64,000 bases of DNA from positions 1 through 64,000 of the forward strand of contig JBGQLV010000004.1 of the NCBI GenBank assembly GCA_041500225.1. The letters run 5' to 3'. Under the pieces are notes generated by a model. That model was not told where the DNA came from and ran no database searches. It was given only the letters and a program-made list of their open reading frames with translations. Shown here piece by piece: positions 9,321 through 17,288 of this stretch. Position 1 is the first letter of the stretch. Each line of letters starts with the position of its first letter. Position numbers and translations under genes: made by a program. The stretch is from 0-14-3-00-41-53 sp041500225. Its GTDB lineage: Bacteria; Nitrospirota; Thermodesulfovibrionia; Thermodesulfovibrionales; SM23-35.

Positions 9321-9369
9321 AGTAGGCAGTAAACAGTAAGCGGTAAGCAGCAAAATAATACTGCCTACT
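9321..9369. repeat. Heptamer tandem repeats inside an 11-bp perfect inverted repeat
   Basis: Between ssrA and smpB lie four consecutive 7-bp units: GTAGGCA (9322-9328), GTAAACA, GTAAGCG and GTAAGCA (to 9349). The array is enclosed by AGTAGGCAGTA (9321-9331) and its exact reverse complement TACTGCCTACT (9359-9369). Related GTARGCA units also occur at 31567, 31697 and 40064, so this is a small repeat family and not a gene-specific site. A role as processing hairpin for the tmRNA precursor is possible but unproven. Confidence 0.6.
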
Positions 9370-9384
9370 GCATAGTGCCACTGC

Positions 9385-9828
9385 TTATTTGCTTTTCATG
9401 GCCCTTTCGATTTCTCTCCGGGCCTCCCTTTCTTTTATTGTATCTCTTTTTTCAAAAAGTTTCTTGCCTTTTGCAAGCCCGATCTCGACCTTCGCAAAAG
9501 AATCCTTGAAATACAGCTTTAGCGGTATTAATGTATATCCCTTGGCAACAACTTTACCGGCCAGCCTGCTTATCTCTTTCTTGTGCAGGAGGAGTTTCCG
9601 TGTCCTCAAAGGGTCATGGTTCATGATATTACCGTGGCTGTAAGGGCTGATATGACAGTTCAGGAGAAAAACCTCTCCCCCTTTTATAATTACATAACTG
9701 TCTTTCAGGTTAGCCTTGCCTTCTCTGAGGGATTTGACTTCCGTACCTAACAGGGCAATACCAGACTCTACTGTCTCATCAATATGGTAATCGTGATATG
9801 CCTTTCTGTTCTGGCATACAACCTTCAT
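9385..9828 (-). CDS. smpB: tmRNA-binding protein SmpB
   Basis: This 147-aa protein binds the tRNA-like part of tmRNA and brings it to stalled ribosomes. The N-terminal ESGIALLGTEVKSLREGKANLKDSY region (about residues 21-45) and the FLLNCHISPY motif are diagnostic. The C-terminal basic tail (KKLFEKRDTIKEREARREIERAMK) that reads the mRNA channel is complete. The length is slightly under the usual 150-160 residues. It lies just upstream of ssrA on the same strand, a known arrangement. Confidence 0.96.
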   Translation of the reverse strand: MKVVCQNRKAYHDYHIDETVESGIALLGTEVKSLREGKANLKDSYVIIKGGEVFLLNCHISPYSHGNIMNHDPLRTRKLLLHKKEISRLAGKVVAKGYTLIPLKLYFKDSFAKVEIGLAKGKKLFEKRDTIKEREARREIERAMKSK

Positions 9829-9847
9829 TGTTTAATTTTAACATTTT

Positions 9848-11149
9848 CTATGCCCTGCCCACACAAAAATATCTAAACCCTTTCTCCTTAAGCCTCTGCG
9901 GTTCATATATGTTCCTCAAATCAAAGAAATAGAGACCCTTAAGAAGTTTCTTGAGTCTATCAAGTTCGAGGTTCCTGAACTGGTTCCATTCGGTCACGAT
10001 AACGAATGCATCAGCACCCTTAGCAGCTTCATAAGGGTCTTTGCAATATTTTATTTCAGGTAATATTCTGTTCGCTTCCTTCATAGAAACCGGGTCATAT
10101 ACCCTGATATTTGCCTTTTCTTTCAGAAGGCTCTTAATAATATAAAAAGAAGGGGCCTCACGTATATCGTCTGTATTTGGCTTGAATGAAAGGCCCAGAA
10201 TCGCAATTGTTTTGCCTTCAAGCACACCCATTGCATCCTTGATCTTTTTAACCATAAATTCCCTCTGCCTTTCGTTAGCCTTAATTGCAGAATCAACAAT
10301 GCTGAGTTCGACATCGTGCTCCTCTGCTATCTTTATAAGGGCATTTGTATCCTTGGGAAGACATGAGCCCCCATAGCCAGGACCTGGATGGAGGAATTTT
10401 GGTCCAATCCTCTGGTCAAGCCCCATGCCCTTTGCAACCATATGAACATCTGCCCCTACTTTCTCACAAAGATTCGCCATCTCATTGATAAAAGAAATCT
10501 TTGTTGCAAGAAAAGAGTTAGATGCATACTTTATAAGCTCTGCTGTCTCATTGTTAGTTATGACAAAAGGTGTTTCAATAAGATAAAGCGGTTTATAAAG
10601 ATCTTTCATTATTGCAACTGCCTGCTGGCTTTTTGCACCTATCACGACCCTGTTAGGTCTCATAAAGTCCTCTATTGCAGAGCCTTCTCTTAAAAACTCG
10701 GGGTTTGAGACAATATCAAATTCAGTCTGTTCTTTCAGGTTTTTTGAAATTATCTCCCTTATTTTTTTACCTGTACCTACAGGCACAGTGCTTTTTGTAA
10801 CAATTACCTTATAGCCGTCTATATGTCTGGCAATTTCCCGTGCAACCTCTTCCACGTATTCCATGTTAGCAGAGCCATCTCCTCTCCGGGGGGTTCCTAC
10901 TGCAATAAATATTACGAGGGATGATTCAATAGCCTTCCCTATCTTAGTTGTAAATTTGAGTCTGCCTTGTTTAAGGTTTCTCTTAACAAGCTCGTCGAGT
11001 CCAGGCTCATAAAATTGAATAGCCCCATTTTTCAGTGACCTTATCTTTTTTTCATCCTTATCAACACACGTTACAGATATGCCAAATTCAGCAAAACAAG
11101 CTCCTGTAACAAGCCCTACATATCCGGTTCCTATAATTCCAATATGCAT
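9848..11149 (-). CDS. ugd: UDP-glucose 6-dehydrogenase
   Basis: This 433-aa NAD-dependent enzyme oxidises UDP-glucose to UDP-glucuronate. The N-terminal Rossmann motif is GIIGTGYVGLVTGACFAE (residues 3-20). The catalytic cysteine lies in PGYGGSCLPKDTNAL (about residue 260). The C-terminal nucleotide-binding domain includes the GLSFKPNTDDIREAPS segment. Length is typical. The product feeds surface polysaccharide or lipid A modification, which fits the adjacent glycan cluster that begins at 11375. It precedes smpB by 19 bp on the same strand. Confidence 0.93.
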   Translation of the reverse strand: MHIGIIGTGYVGLVTGACFAEFGISVTCVDKDEKKIRSLKNGAIQFYEPGLDELVKRNLKQGRLKFTTKIGKAIESSLVIFIAVGTPRRGDGSANMEYVEEVAREIARHIDGYKVIVTKSTVPVGTGKKIREIISKNLKEQTEFDIVSNPEFLREGSAIEDFMRPNRVVIGAKSQQAVAIMKDLYKPLYLIETPFVITNNETAELIKYASNSFLATKISFINEMANLCEKVGADVHMVAKGMGLDQRIGPKFLHPGPGYGGSCLPKDTNALIKIAEEHDVELSIVDSAIKANERQREFMVKKIKDAMGVLEGKTIAILGLSFKPNTDDIREAPSFYIIKSLLKEKANIRVYDPVSMKEANRILPEIKYCKDPYEAAKGADAFVIVTEWNQFRNLELDRLKKLLKGLYFFDLRNIYEPQRLKEKGFRYFCVGRA

Positions 11150-11374
11150 TATACCTCCAATATTATCTTATAATTTATTGAGTAAATTTATCATCATTAG
11201 GCCGGCATTTTCAACAATTAAAAGAAAACTAAAAGAAAAAGAATAGAGAATATATAACTTTAGATTATCTGGCGATAAAAAAATTCTGCTCCTTGCTTTC
11301 CAGATATGGTATCTGAATAATAGAAGTTGATATGAGGCGAATTAGTTTCTGAGAAACTACCACCACTTAGCATT

Positions 11375-12808
11375 ATGACAGCATTTTTTCCAAAAAATTA
11401 TAAGCGAATTGATATTTATGCATATGTATTATTCATCGTATCAGCTATTTATATGTTTTATAACTTATGGTGTGGAAGTCTTTACGCCTGGGATGAGGGA
11501 TGGTATGGAGAGGTTGCAAGGGAAATAGTCATTGAAGGGAGGGGATGGCTTACACTCCACTATAACTATCAGCCATGGTTTCATAAACCGCCTCTTTATA
11601 TATGGATGATAGCTATAGCTTATAAGTTTTTCGGCGTAAATGAGTTTGCTGTCAGAATTTGGTCAACCATATTTGGATTTAGCAGCATTATCCTGGTTTA
11701 CTTCTTGTCAAAAAAATTATTTTTATCTGAACGGGTTGCCTTTTTTTCATCCCTAATACTCGTAGGTTTTGCCCAGTTTGTAAAACAGAGCAGGATGGGG
11801 ATGATGGATGCTCCTTTGACCTTTTTCATCCTGCTTGGTATATATTTTTTCTGGATAGGCAGAAAAAGAGAATGGTATCTCCTTTATGTTGGTATAATTA
11901 CAGGCATTGCCTTTATGCTAAAAAGCTTCGCAGCTTTTCAGATTCCTATTATAATAATCCTGTTTTCATTCATTACTGGTGAACGGAAAAGGCTTGTAAA
12001 TCCAAAGGTTATATATGGTTTCCTGATTGGTTTTTTGATATGCCTTCCCTGGCATCTATACCAATATATTGGGTATGGAATAACATTTATCAACGAGTAC
12101 TTTCTTGTTCATATTGTCAAGAGAACCTTTGAGTCATTACCCGGTGATCAAGGAAATGTTCTCTATTACTTTAAAATACTTAATTTTAAAAATATTCCTT
12201 TAGGAACTATCGGTCTTTTCACAATACCTTATATTTTCGTCTCTGCATTTTTAGAAAAAGATAAGGACCGAAAAGCTGCTTTTATTTTAATGTTAACCTC
12301 TATCGCTGTAATTCTTTTGCTTTTTTCGGTTGTCACCACAAAGTTGCCCTGGTATATCGTACCTGTTTATCCCTTCTTATCTATTTCAATAGCAGTATCT
12401 ATAGACATCCTTGTAAGTCGTATGAATTATAATAAAGGCAAGTTACTGATTATAATCTTTGTTATCTTGATTGCAATCCCGATTGCCAGATTTGTCTTTG
12501 ACAAAAAGCACAAAAATTCAGATTATAGCTCCGAGCTAAAAAAAATATCACTATCTGCAAAAAACTATAGCGGTAAGTCTGACCCTTTTCTTTTATACAG
12601 AATCCACGAAGAGACTGTTACCTTATTTTATTCAGAGAGAAAAATATCAAGGGTAAATAAAGATGATCTTCTCATGACAATCTCTAATATAAATCCCTTT
12701 ATTTGCTTGATGTCAAAAAAAGATGGTTTTTTTAAAGAACTTAAAAATAAAAAATATGGGCTAACTATTCTTAAAGAAACTGATAAATATATTCTTTACA
12801 AAAGATAA
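11375..12808 (+). CDS. ArnT/PMT-like membrane glycosyltransferase
   Basis: This 477-aa integral membrane protein has about ten or more hydrophobic helices across residues 13-370 and a soluble C-terminal tail. The first periplasmic loop carries AWDEGWYGEVAREIV, the acidic motif of the GT39/GT83 lipid-linked sugar transferases such as ArnT and PMT. These move a sugar from a polyprenyl phosphate donor onto lipid A, a protein or another acceptor outside the membrane. Substrate cannot be assigned. It is the only rightward gene of the glycan cluster and ends 2 bp from a convergent heptosyltransferase gene. Its AT content is clearly higher than in the genes that follow. Confidence 0.8.
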   Translation: MTAFFPKNYKRIDIYAYVLFIVSAIYMFYNLWCGSLYAWDEGWYGEVAREIVIEGRGWLTLHYNYQPWFHKPPLYIWMIAIAYKFFGVNEFAVRIWSTIFGFSSIILVYFLSKKLFLSERVAFFSSLILVGFAQFVKQSRMGMMDAPLTFFILLGIYFFWIGRKREWYLLYVGIITGIAFMLKSFAAFQIPIIIILFSFITGERKRLVNPKVIYGFLIGFLICLPWHLYQYIGYGITFINEYFLVHIVKRTFESLPGDQGNVLYYFKILNFKNIPLGTIGLFTIPYIFVSAFLEKDKDRKAAFILMLTSIAVILLLFSVVTTKLPWYIVPVYPFLSISIAVSIDILVSRMNYNKGKLLIIIFVILIAIPIARFVFDKKHKNSDYSSELKKISLSAKNYSGKSDPFLLYRIHEETVTLFYSERKISRVNKDDLLMTISNINPFICLMSKKDGFFKELKNKKYGLTILKETDKYILYKR

Positions 12809-12810
12809 CA

Positions 12811-13848
12811 CTAATTAGCTAAAACCTCATGTATCTTATCAATGACCATCTTTGGTGTAATTATATTTAGGCATGCCTGTTTCTCCTGGTTTGAGCAGAC
12901 ATCCTGGTCGCACATTCTGCACGACAACGTGCTCATATCGAAGAGAATCTTTTTCTCAGTCCACGGCCCGCAATACTTCGAGAAGGTCGGCCCATAAATT
13001 CCGATCACAAATAGACCTGTTGCCGCCGCGATGTGAATAGGCGCAGAATCGTTGCCGATAAATAAATCGCCGAATTTGCATAAGGCCGCGAATTCCATAA
13101 GGCTTAGCTCGTTGGAAACAATTTCAGGAGTCCTTTCCAGCCTTTTCAGGACGTCCTGAACGACATGCCCTTCCTGAGGCCCCCCTATGAGAAAGACATT
13201 GTAATCCTCCCCCAGCGCGTTTATCACCTCAGCAAATCTGGCGGCCCCCCACTGCCTTATTTCCGTCCTTGAGCCCGGGTGCACTATGACAGCCTTCTTG
13301 CTTTTTCTTTTCAGGATGGGGAACCTTTCCGTTATTCCCCTTATCGCGCTTTCAGGGACATCAATGGTTAAGCTCCTGTCAAAGATTTTGAGCCCCGTAT
13401 CAGTGAGGGCCTGTAGATAGTACTCGATCATATGGGTATTCTTCTCATAATCCCAGAGAAACTTGTCCGTAAGTAAATATGCTCTCCACCAACTGTCATG
13501 CCTGAATCCGACCCTCACCGGCGCGCCGGATATGAAGCCGATGATGGTAGGCCGGTCGGAATTAGAGAGTATAAAAGCCGTATCAAACTTTTTCCTCCGA
13601 ATCTCCATGAGGAAACGTATAAACCTTATGATACCGAACCGCCCCTTTATCTCTTTTCTCTGGAAGGCTATGACCTCGGAAACGTCCGGTAGCAATTTCA
13701 GGAAGATCTCACCTCCCTCATTGACCAGGGCAGTGATTTCGGCACGGGGAAAGTTCAGCTTCAGATTTCTCAGGAAAGGATACATCCAGATGGTATCCCC
13801 GATATACCGGAGATTGATGACGAGTATTTTCTTAGCGTCCTTCAGCAT
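12811..13848 (-). CDS. Glycosyltransferase family 9 (heptosyltransferase-like)
   Basis: This 345-aa protein begins KKILVINLRYIGDTIWMYPFL, the GT9 start in which the aspartate of the IGD segment is catalytic in WaaC/WaaF-type heptosyltransferases. The C-terminal donor-binding half contains VIVHPGSRTEIRQW and FIGNDSAPIHIAAATG. It probably adds heptose to the lipopolysaccharide inner core in the cytoplasm. A cluster of five cysteines near the C terminus (CRMCDQDVCSNQEKQAC) is known in many GT9 proteins. The DNA is visibly richer in G and C than the flanking genes, as is the next gene, which suggests joint acquisition. Confidence 0.85.
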   Translation of the reverse strand: MLKDAKKILVINLRYIGDTIWMYPFLRNLKLNFPRAEITALVNEGGEIFLKLLPDVSEVIAFQRKEIKGRFGIIRFIRFLMEIRRKKFDTAFILSNSDRPTIIGFISGAPVRVGFRHDSWWRAYLLTDKFLWDYEKNTHMIEYYLQALTDTGLKIFDRSLTIDVPESAIRGITERFPILKRKSKKAVIVHPGSRTEIRQWGAARFAEVINALGEDYNVFLIGGPQEGHVVQDVLKRLERTPEIVSNELSLMEFAALCKFGDLFIGNDSAPIHIAAATGLFVIGIYGPTFSKYCGPWTEKKILFDMSTLSCRMCDQDVCSNQEKQACLNIITPKMVIDKIHEVLAN

Positions 13849-13860
13849 CCCCGCCGTCTT

Positions 13861-15513
13861 TCACCTTATGAAGGCCCTCCTGTCCTTGCAGGTTATGCAG
13901 CTATCGCTGTCGCAAAGGAAAAAGTCCGGCTGTTTCTTAAGGAATTCCACAGCCCAATGCACAAGTTCCCTGGCTTTGATTAGGTGGCATATTGCGCCTC
14001 CAATCCTGACGGATGTATAAGCGACTTTCCCAAAGGGCAGAAGCCCCGCTATTTTCCTGAATTCACCAGAGTGTCCCGTAGTCCTCAGCTCGGCCACAAG
14101 ATGCTGCGAACCTTCTTTATAACCATAGAAAGCCTTGTAATTGCCATACGGCATTTTCGCGAGGTATTCTGCCGTGTGCAAAATAGAGACGGTATCAAAT
14201 CCGGTCCCGAGGAGCAGGACATAGCCGTTCCTTGAAAGGATCTCTCCAAGGGGTGAGTTCTCGCTCAGGCTATCGGACATATGATATTTCCGTGATAGTG
14301 AAGCGGCTTCTTTCCCCCAGAAGCAAAAGCTGAGTTGAGGGTGGAAGTTTCGACAGACACCTTCTGACTTTCTGAAGGTTTCTGCAATGGCGCCGATGGG
14401 TTTGCTCACCGGAAATCCCGGATAAAAACTCTTGCGTTTCCTGATTCTGTCCGGCCTGATATCTCCATATGCGGTTTCATAAGTAAAAGCAGGCATGAGG
14501 ATAAGACCTTCGCCGGAAATAAGCTCTTTGAGTACTTTTATCACGGTATCCGCCCCTCCTTCAAGAGACCCGAAGCTGCTCAGGGCGGCATGAACAACCA
14601 CGGCTTGTCCGCTCCTGATGCCTAATTCGACGAGGGATCCCTTCAATTCATCTCCCCTCAAAAGTCCTCTGGTCTTGAACAGGGTGTTAATAATACGAGA
14701 AAAACGCGACTTTTTCTTCCGTTCTAACTTCGCGCTCGAATAGTATGAAGCGGCGCAGTAACTAAGGGCCGTGAGGGTCTTGTATGAAAAATTATCGAGG
14801 ATGTTGTTCGTCTCAAGATGCCGTCGACATGTGGCTATGATTCCCGACTTGAAATCATATTCCTCACCGAGGTACTTTTTCCTTGCCGTCCAGCTCATCC
14901 CATGTATGTAGTATATATACACCAGATATTTGACATAGATGAACGGACCTTCCATAGCGAGGCGAAGTCTGAGGTCGTAATCTTCAGCCCAGTTTACTTC
15001 CGGGTTATATCCTCCTATCGAGTCATAAATACTCTTTCTGATGAGTGCCGCGCCATCCGGCACAAAATTGGCGTTGAACAAGTCAAACTGATTGAAATCC
15101 CTCCCGTAATAAAAAGGCGACCTGATTTTCTTCACCCGCCGGACAACTTTCGTTTTGCCGTACACAACGCTTGCATCAGGATGAAGTTCAGCCGCTCCAA
15201 CAAGCGTGCGAAGGCGGTTCGGCAACGCCATATCATCGCTATCCGAGGCAATAATGTAGCGGCCCGAGGCACGGTCTGCAAGGAACTTATAGATAACAGC
15301 CGGCTTGCCGGAATTCTTCTCTCTCGTAAAATACTTGATGCGTTTGTCCCCTTCAGCAAAGCTCTTGATGATTCCGAGACTCCCGTCCGACGAGGCGTCG
15401 TCGCAAATGAGCAGCTCGAAATCCTGGAACTCCTCCTTAAGGACACTCGATATAGCCATTCTAAGGAAGTCCTCTCTGTTGTAAACAGGCATCAGGACTG
15501 AAACAAGAGGCAT
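13861..15513 (-). CDS. Fusion of GT2 glycosyltransferase and AAC(3)-fold N-acetyltransferase
   Basis: This 550-aa protein has two unrelated domains. Residues 1-240 are a GT-A family 2 glycosyltransferase: PLVSVLMPVYNRED start, DSDD metal site (91-94) and acceptor-side WAEDYDLRLRL (about 175-185). Residues from about 287 to 540 match the aminoglycoside 3-N-acetyltransferase (AAC(3)/YokD) fold: VVVHAALSSFGSLEGGADTV, MPAFTYE, the FHPQLSFCFWG stretch and LLLGTGFDTVSILHTAEYL. An acyl-transferring domain fused to a sugar transferase suggests that one protein both adds and N-acylates an amino sugar of the surface glycan. That activity is inference. Antibiotic resistance is unlikely given the context. 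The DNA is GC-rich compared with its neighbours. Confidence 0.82.
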   Translation of the reverse strand: MPLVSVLMPVYNREDFLRMAISSVLKEEFQDFELLICDDASSDGSLGIIKSFAEGDKRIKYFTREKNSGKPAVIYKFLADRASGRYIIASDSDDMALPNRLRTLVGAAELHPDASVVYGKTKVVRRVKKIRSPFYYGRDFNQFDLFNANFVPDGAALIRKSIYDSIGGYNPEVNWAEDYDLRLRLAMEGPFIYVKYLVYIYYIHGMSWTARKKYLGEEYDFKSGIIATCRRHLETNNILDNFSYKTLTALSYCAASYYSSAKLERKKKSRFSRIINTLFKTRGLLRGDELKGSLVELGIRSGQAVVVHAALSSFGSLEGGADTVIKVLKELISGEGLILMPAFTYETAYGDIRPDRIRKRKSFYPGFPVSKPIGAIAETFRKSEGVCRNFHPQLSFCFWGKEAASLSRKYHMSDSLSENSPLGEILSRNGYVLLLGTGFDTVSILHTAEYLAKMPYGNYKAFYGYKEGSQHLVAELRTTGHSGEFRKIAGLLPFGKVAYTSVRIGGAICHLIKARELVHWAVEFLKKQPDFFLCDSDSCITCKDRRAFIR

Positions 15514-15572
15514 CTAAACACCTCCTTGGATATGTAATTGATAAAGACAAACTACGAAAACATATGGACGAA

Positions 15573-16388
15573 TCATAAATATCTCACCCTTCCATCAACC
15601 CATTTCTCTATCAGGGTATGGCCGTGCAGTGTCTTCTCCGATGTCCGCCACCAGAGGTCTTGAAGCTTGGCGCGCCTTCTCTCCAGAAACCTTTTCCACC
15701 AAGTAAGTCTCCATTTTCTGCGGAAATAAGCGCGATTTTCCGCTTCGTATGGCTTCACGTTTACTTCCTTACGAATCGAATTTTGAGTGATAGATCCAAA
15801 ATGATGTATAAATGAACGTCCAGTAGTCCCAAGGGTAAATACGGCAATTCTTGCCCTGCGGAAGAAGTCAGTGTCTTCTAACTGTCCAATTTTAAAGTTT
15901 TCGTCAAACAGGCCGATCTTATCGAATACACGCCGTCGCACCACAAAGCATATCCCCTGTGCAATGCCCATGCGTGCAACCGAGTACATACGCTGGACAT
16001 ATTCTCTCGAATACTCAGCAATATTATAGTTGTACTCGCCTTCTCGAAAGGCCGGGCTGACAATATCCACGTTTTTCTCTCTGGCAAAATCAAGGAGCCC
16101 ATTAAGCCAGTTTGTTGAAAGGATTATATCGTTGTTAAGAATTGCGATCCATGAGGCATTAGAAGCCCTAACGCCTTGGTTCCAAGCAACAGCACATCCC
16201 AGATTTTCCCCGTTTGTAATGATTCTGATATTTGAGAAGCCTAACAGATATTCAGCAGTCCCATCTGAAGAGCCATTATCAATAACTATAATCTCACCAT
16301 CTCTGAGGGGTGTCGCTTGGAGACTTTCTATGCATATTTTCGTAAAGTGAAGCTGGTTGAAGACAGGAATTACTATACTTACGTCCAT
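15573..16388 (-). CDS. Family 2 glycosyltransferase (rhamnosyltransferase-like)
   Basis: This 271-aa cytoplasmic protein starts DVSIVIPVFNQLHFTKIC and has the nucleotide-sugar motif IVIDNGSSDGTAEYL, then ENLGCAVAWNQG and the metal-binding AILNNDIIL. This layout is that of GT2 enzymes of the WcaA/RfbF type that often transfer rhamnose, but donor and acceptor cannot be read from sequence. The C-terminal 60 residues are very basic and tryptophan-rich (RRKWRLTWWKRFLERRRAK), suited to membrane-surface contact. Its start overlaps the end of a wecB remnant, and the gene may have been placed there by the rearrangement that cut wecB. Confidence 0.8.
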   Translation of the reverse strand: MDVSIVIPVFNQLHFTKICIESLQATPLRDGEIIVIDNGSSDGTAEYLLGFSNIRIITNGENLGCAVAWNQGVRASNASWIAILNNDIILSTNWLNGLLDFAREKNVDIVSPAFREGEYNYNIAEYSREYVQRMYSVARMGIAQGICFVVRRRVFDKIGLFDENFKIGQLEDTDFFRRARIAVFTLGTTGRSFIHHFGSITQNSIRKEVNVKPYEAENRAYFRRKWRLTWWKRFLERRRAKLQDLWWRTSEKTLHGHTLIEKWVDGRVRYL

Positions 16389-16525
16389 TCAAACCTCTTA
16401 CAACGCCGGCCAGTGATATGTACACAAACTTCTCTTAAAGTCTTAAGCTGTTTTTTAAGAGGCGCCAGTTTTATAGTATCTGGTCTTGTGCCGAATATAA
16501 AAAGAAATCTGTATTTTCGTTTTTT
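16379..16525 (-). pseudogene. Remnant of UDP-N-acetylglucosamine 2-epimerase (wecB-like) N terminus
   Basis: In the gap between two glycosyltransferase genes, one frame encodes KYRFLFIFGTRPDTIKLAPL, followed by KKQLKTLREVCVHITGR, then nine residues and a stop. This matches the very start of WecB/MnaA (F-G-T-R-P-E-A-I-K-M-A-P-L, then an alpha helix and a V-C-x-T-G-Q strand end). Only about 40 of roughly 370 residues remain. No good start codon stands in front of it and it overlaps the stop of the upstream gene. I read it as a leftover of a deleted epimerase gene. Confidence 0.7.
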
Positions 16526-17288
16526 AATCTTTGTTTTCCCTCTGGAGTTCGAGGAGTTTTGCATATTTAAAAAATGATCCTCCTGCCTTTGTAATCGCAA
16601 TAATAAAGCCATCAAGTCCGTTCAGAAATCCCAGTTTAAAAATATAGACTTTGATAAACATGGCAATCCCATGAAAAAATGGCGTAAATACATTCGTCCT
16701 ATTTCCTGTTTCAAAAAGCTCTCTCGCCATATCGGTCGACCTTGTCTCCAATATGGTAAGCATGTCAGAATAACCGGTAAAACTATAGTGATCGATCGGC
16801 ATATCAACTTTCTCAAGAACGCCGCTCGTCTTCCACCTACCATGCGTTATAGCCTGGAAACGGCCCGTGCTCTTTCTTACGAGTCTTACTATCCTGTCAG
16901 GCCAACACCCGCAGTATCGGATCCACCTGTCATGGAAATAATTTCTCCTTGGAAAGCTATATGCATCGGCATTTTTCGGATCACTTATTATCTGCTTAAT
17001 CTCGCGTGCAGTTTCTTCAGGTATCCTCTCATCAGCGTCTACAACGAGTACCCACTCATACTTGCATTTGTCGATTGCACTGTTTTTCTGAGGTCCGTCG
17101 CCCTTCCAATACTCTACAAAGACTCGGCAGCCAAATTCTTTTGCAATTTCCACGGTTCTATCTGTGCTGCCTGAATCAACTACAACAATATCATCTGCAA
17201 AAGCGACACTTTTCAGGCACTCGGGTAATTGTTTTTCTTCATTTTTTGTAATAACAGCTACTGATAGAGGGATCTTTTCAGGAAACAT
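16524..17288 (-). CDS. Family 2 glycosyltransferase, WaaE/KdtX-like
   Basis: This 254-aa protein begins PLSVAVITKNEEKQLPECL, followed by DDIVVVDSGSTDRTVEIAKEF and the metal site VVDADERIPEE. The pattern TKNEE, DSGSTD and DADE is that of the WaaE/KdtX group, which adds glucose to the lipopolysaccharide inner core. A hydrophobic patch near the C terminus (FHGIAMFIKVYIFKLGFLNG) probably docks at the membrane. It overlaps the start of the leftward flow from the O-antigen-ligase-like gene by 11 bp. The assignment to core glucosylation is by family and is not proven for this gene. Confidence 0.8.
   Translation of the reverse strand: MFPEKIPLSVAVITKNEEKQLPECLKSVAFADDIVVVDSGSTDRTVEIAKEFGCRVFVEYWKGDGPQKNSAIDKCKYEWVLVVDADERIPEETAREIKQIISDPKNADAYSFPRRNYFHDRWIRYCGCWPDRIVRLVRKSTGRFQAITHGRWKTSGVLEKVDMPIDHYSFTGYSDMLTILETRSTDMARELFETGNRTNVFTPFFHGIAMFIKVYIFKLGFLNGLDGFIIAITKAGGSFFKYAKLLELQRENKD

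Noticed and set aside
9321..9369. Regular short repeats as a CRISPR array
   Set aside because: Units are 7 bp with no spacers and there is no cas gene. The same holds for the 18-bp pair at 38483-38518.
13861..15513. Aminoglycoside resistance gene
   Set aside because: The AAC(3)-fold half is fused to a glycosyltransferase inside a surface-glycan cluster, so sugar modification is far more likely.
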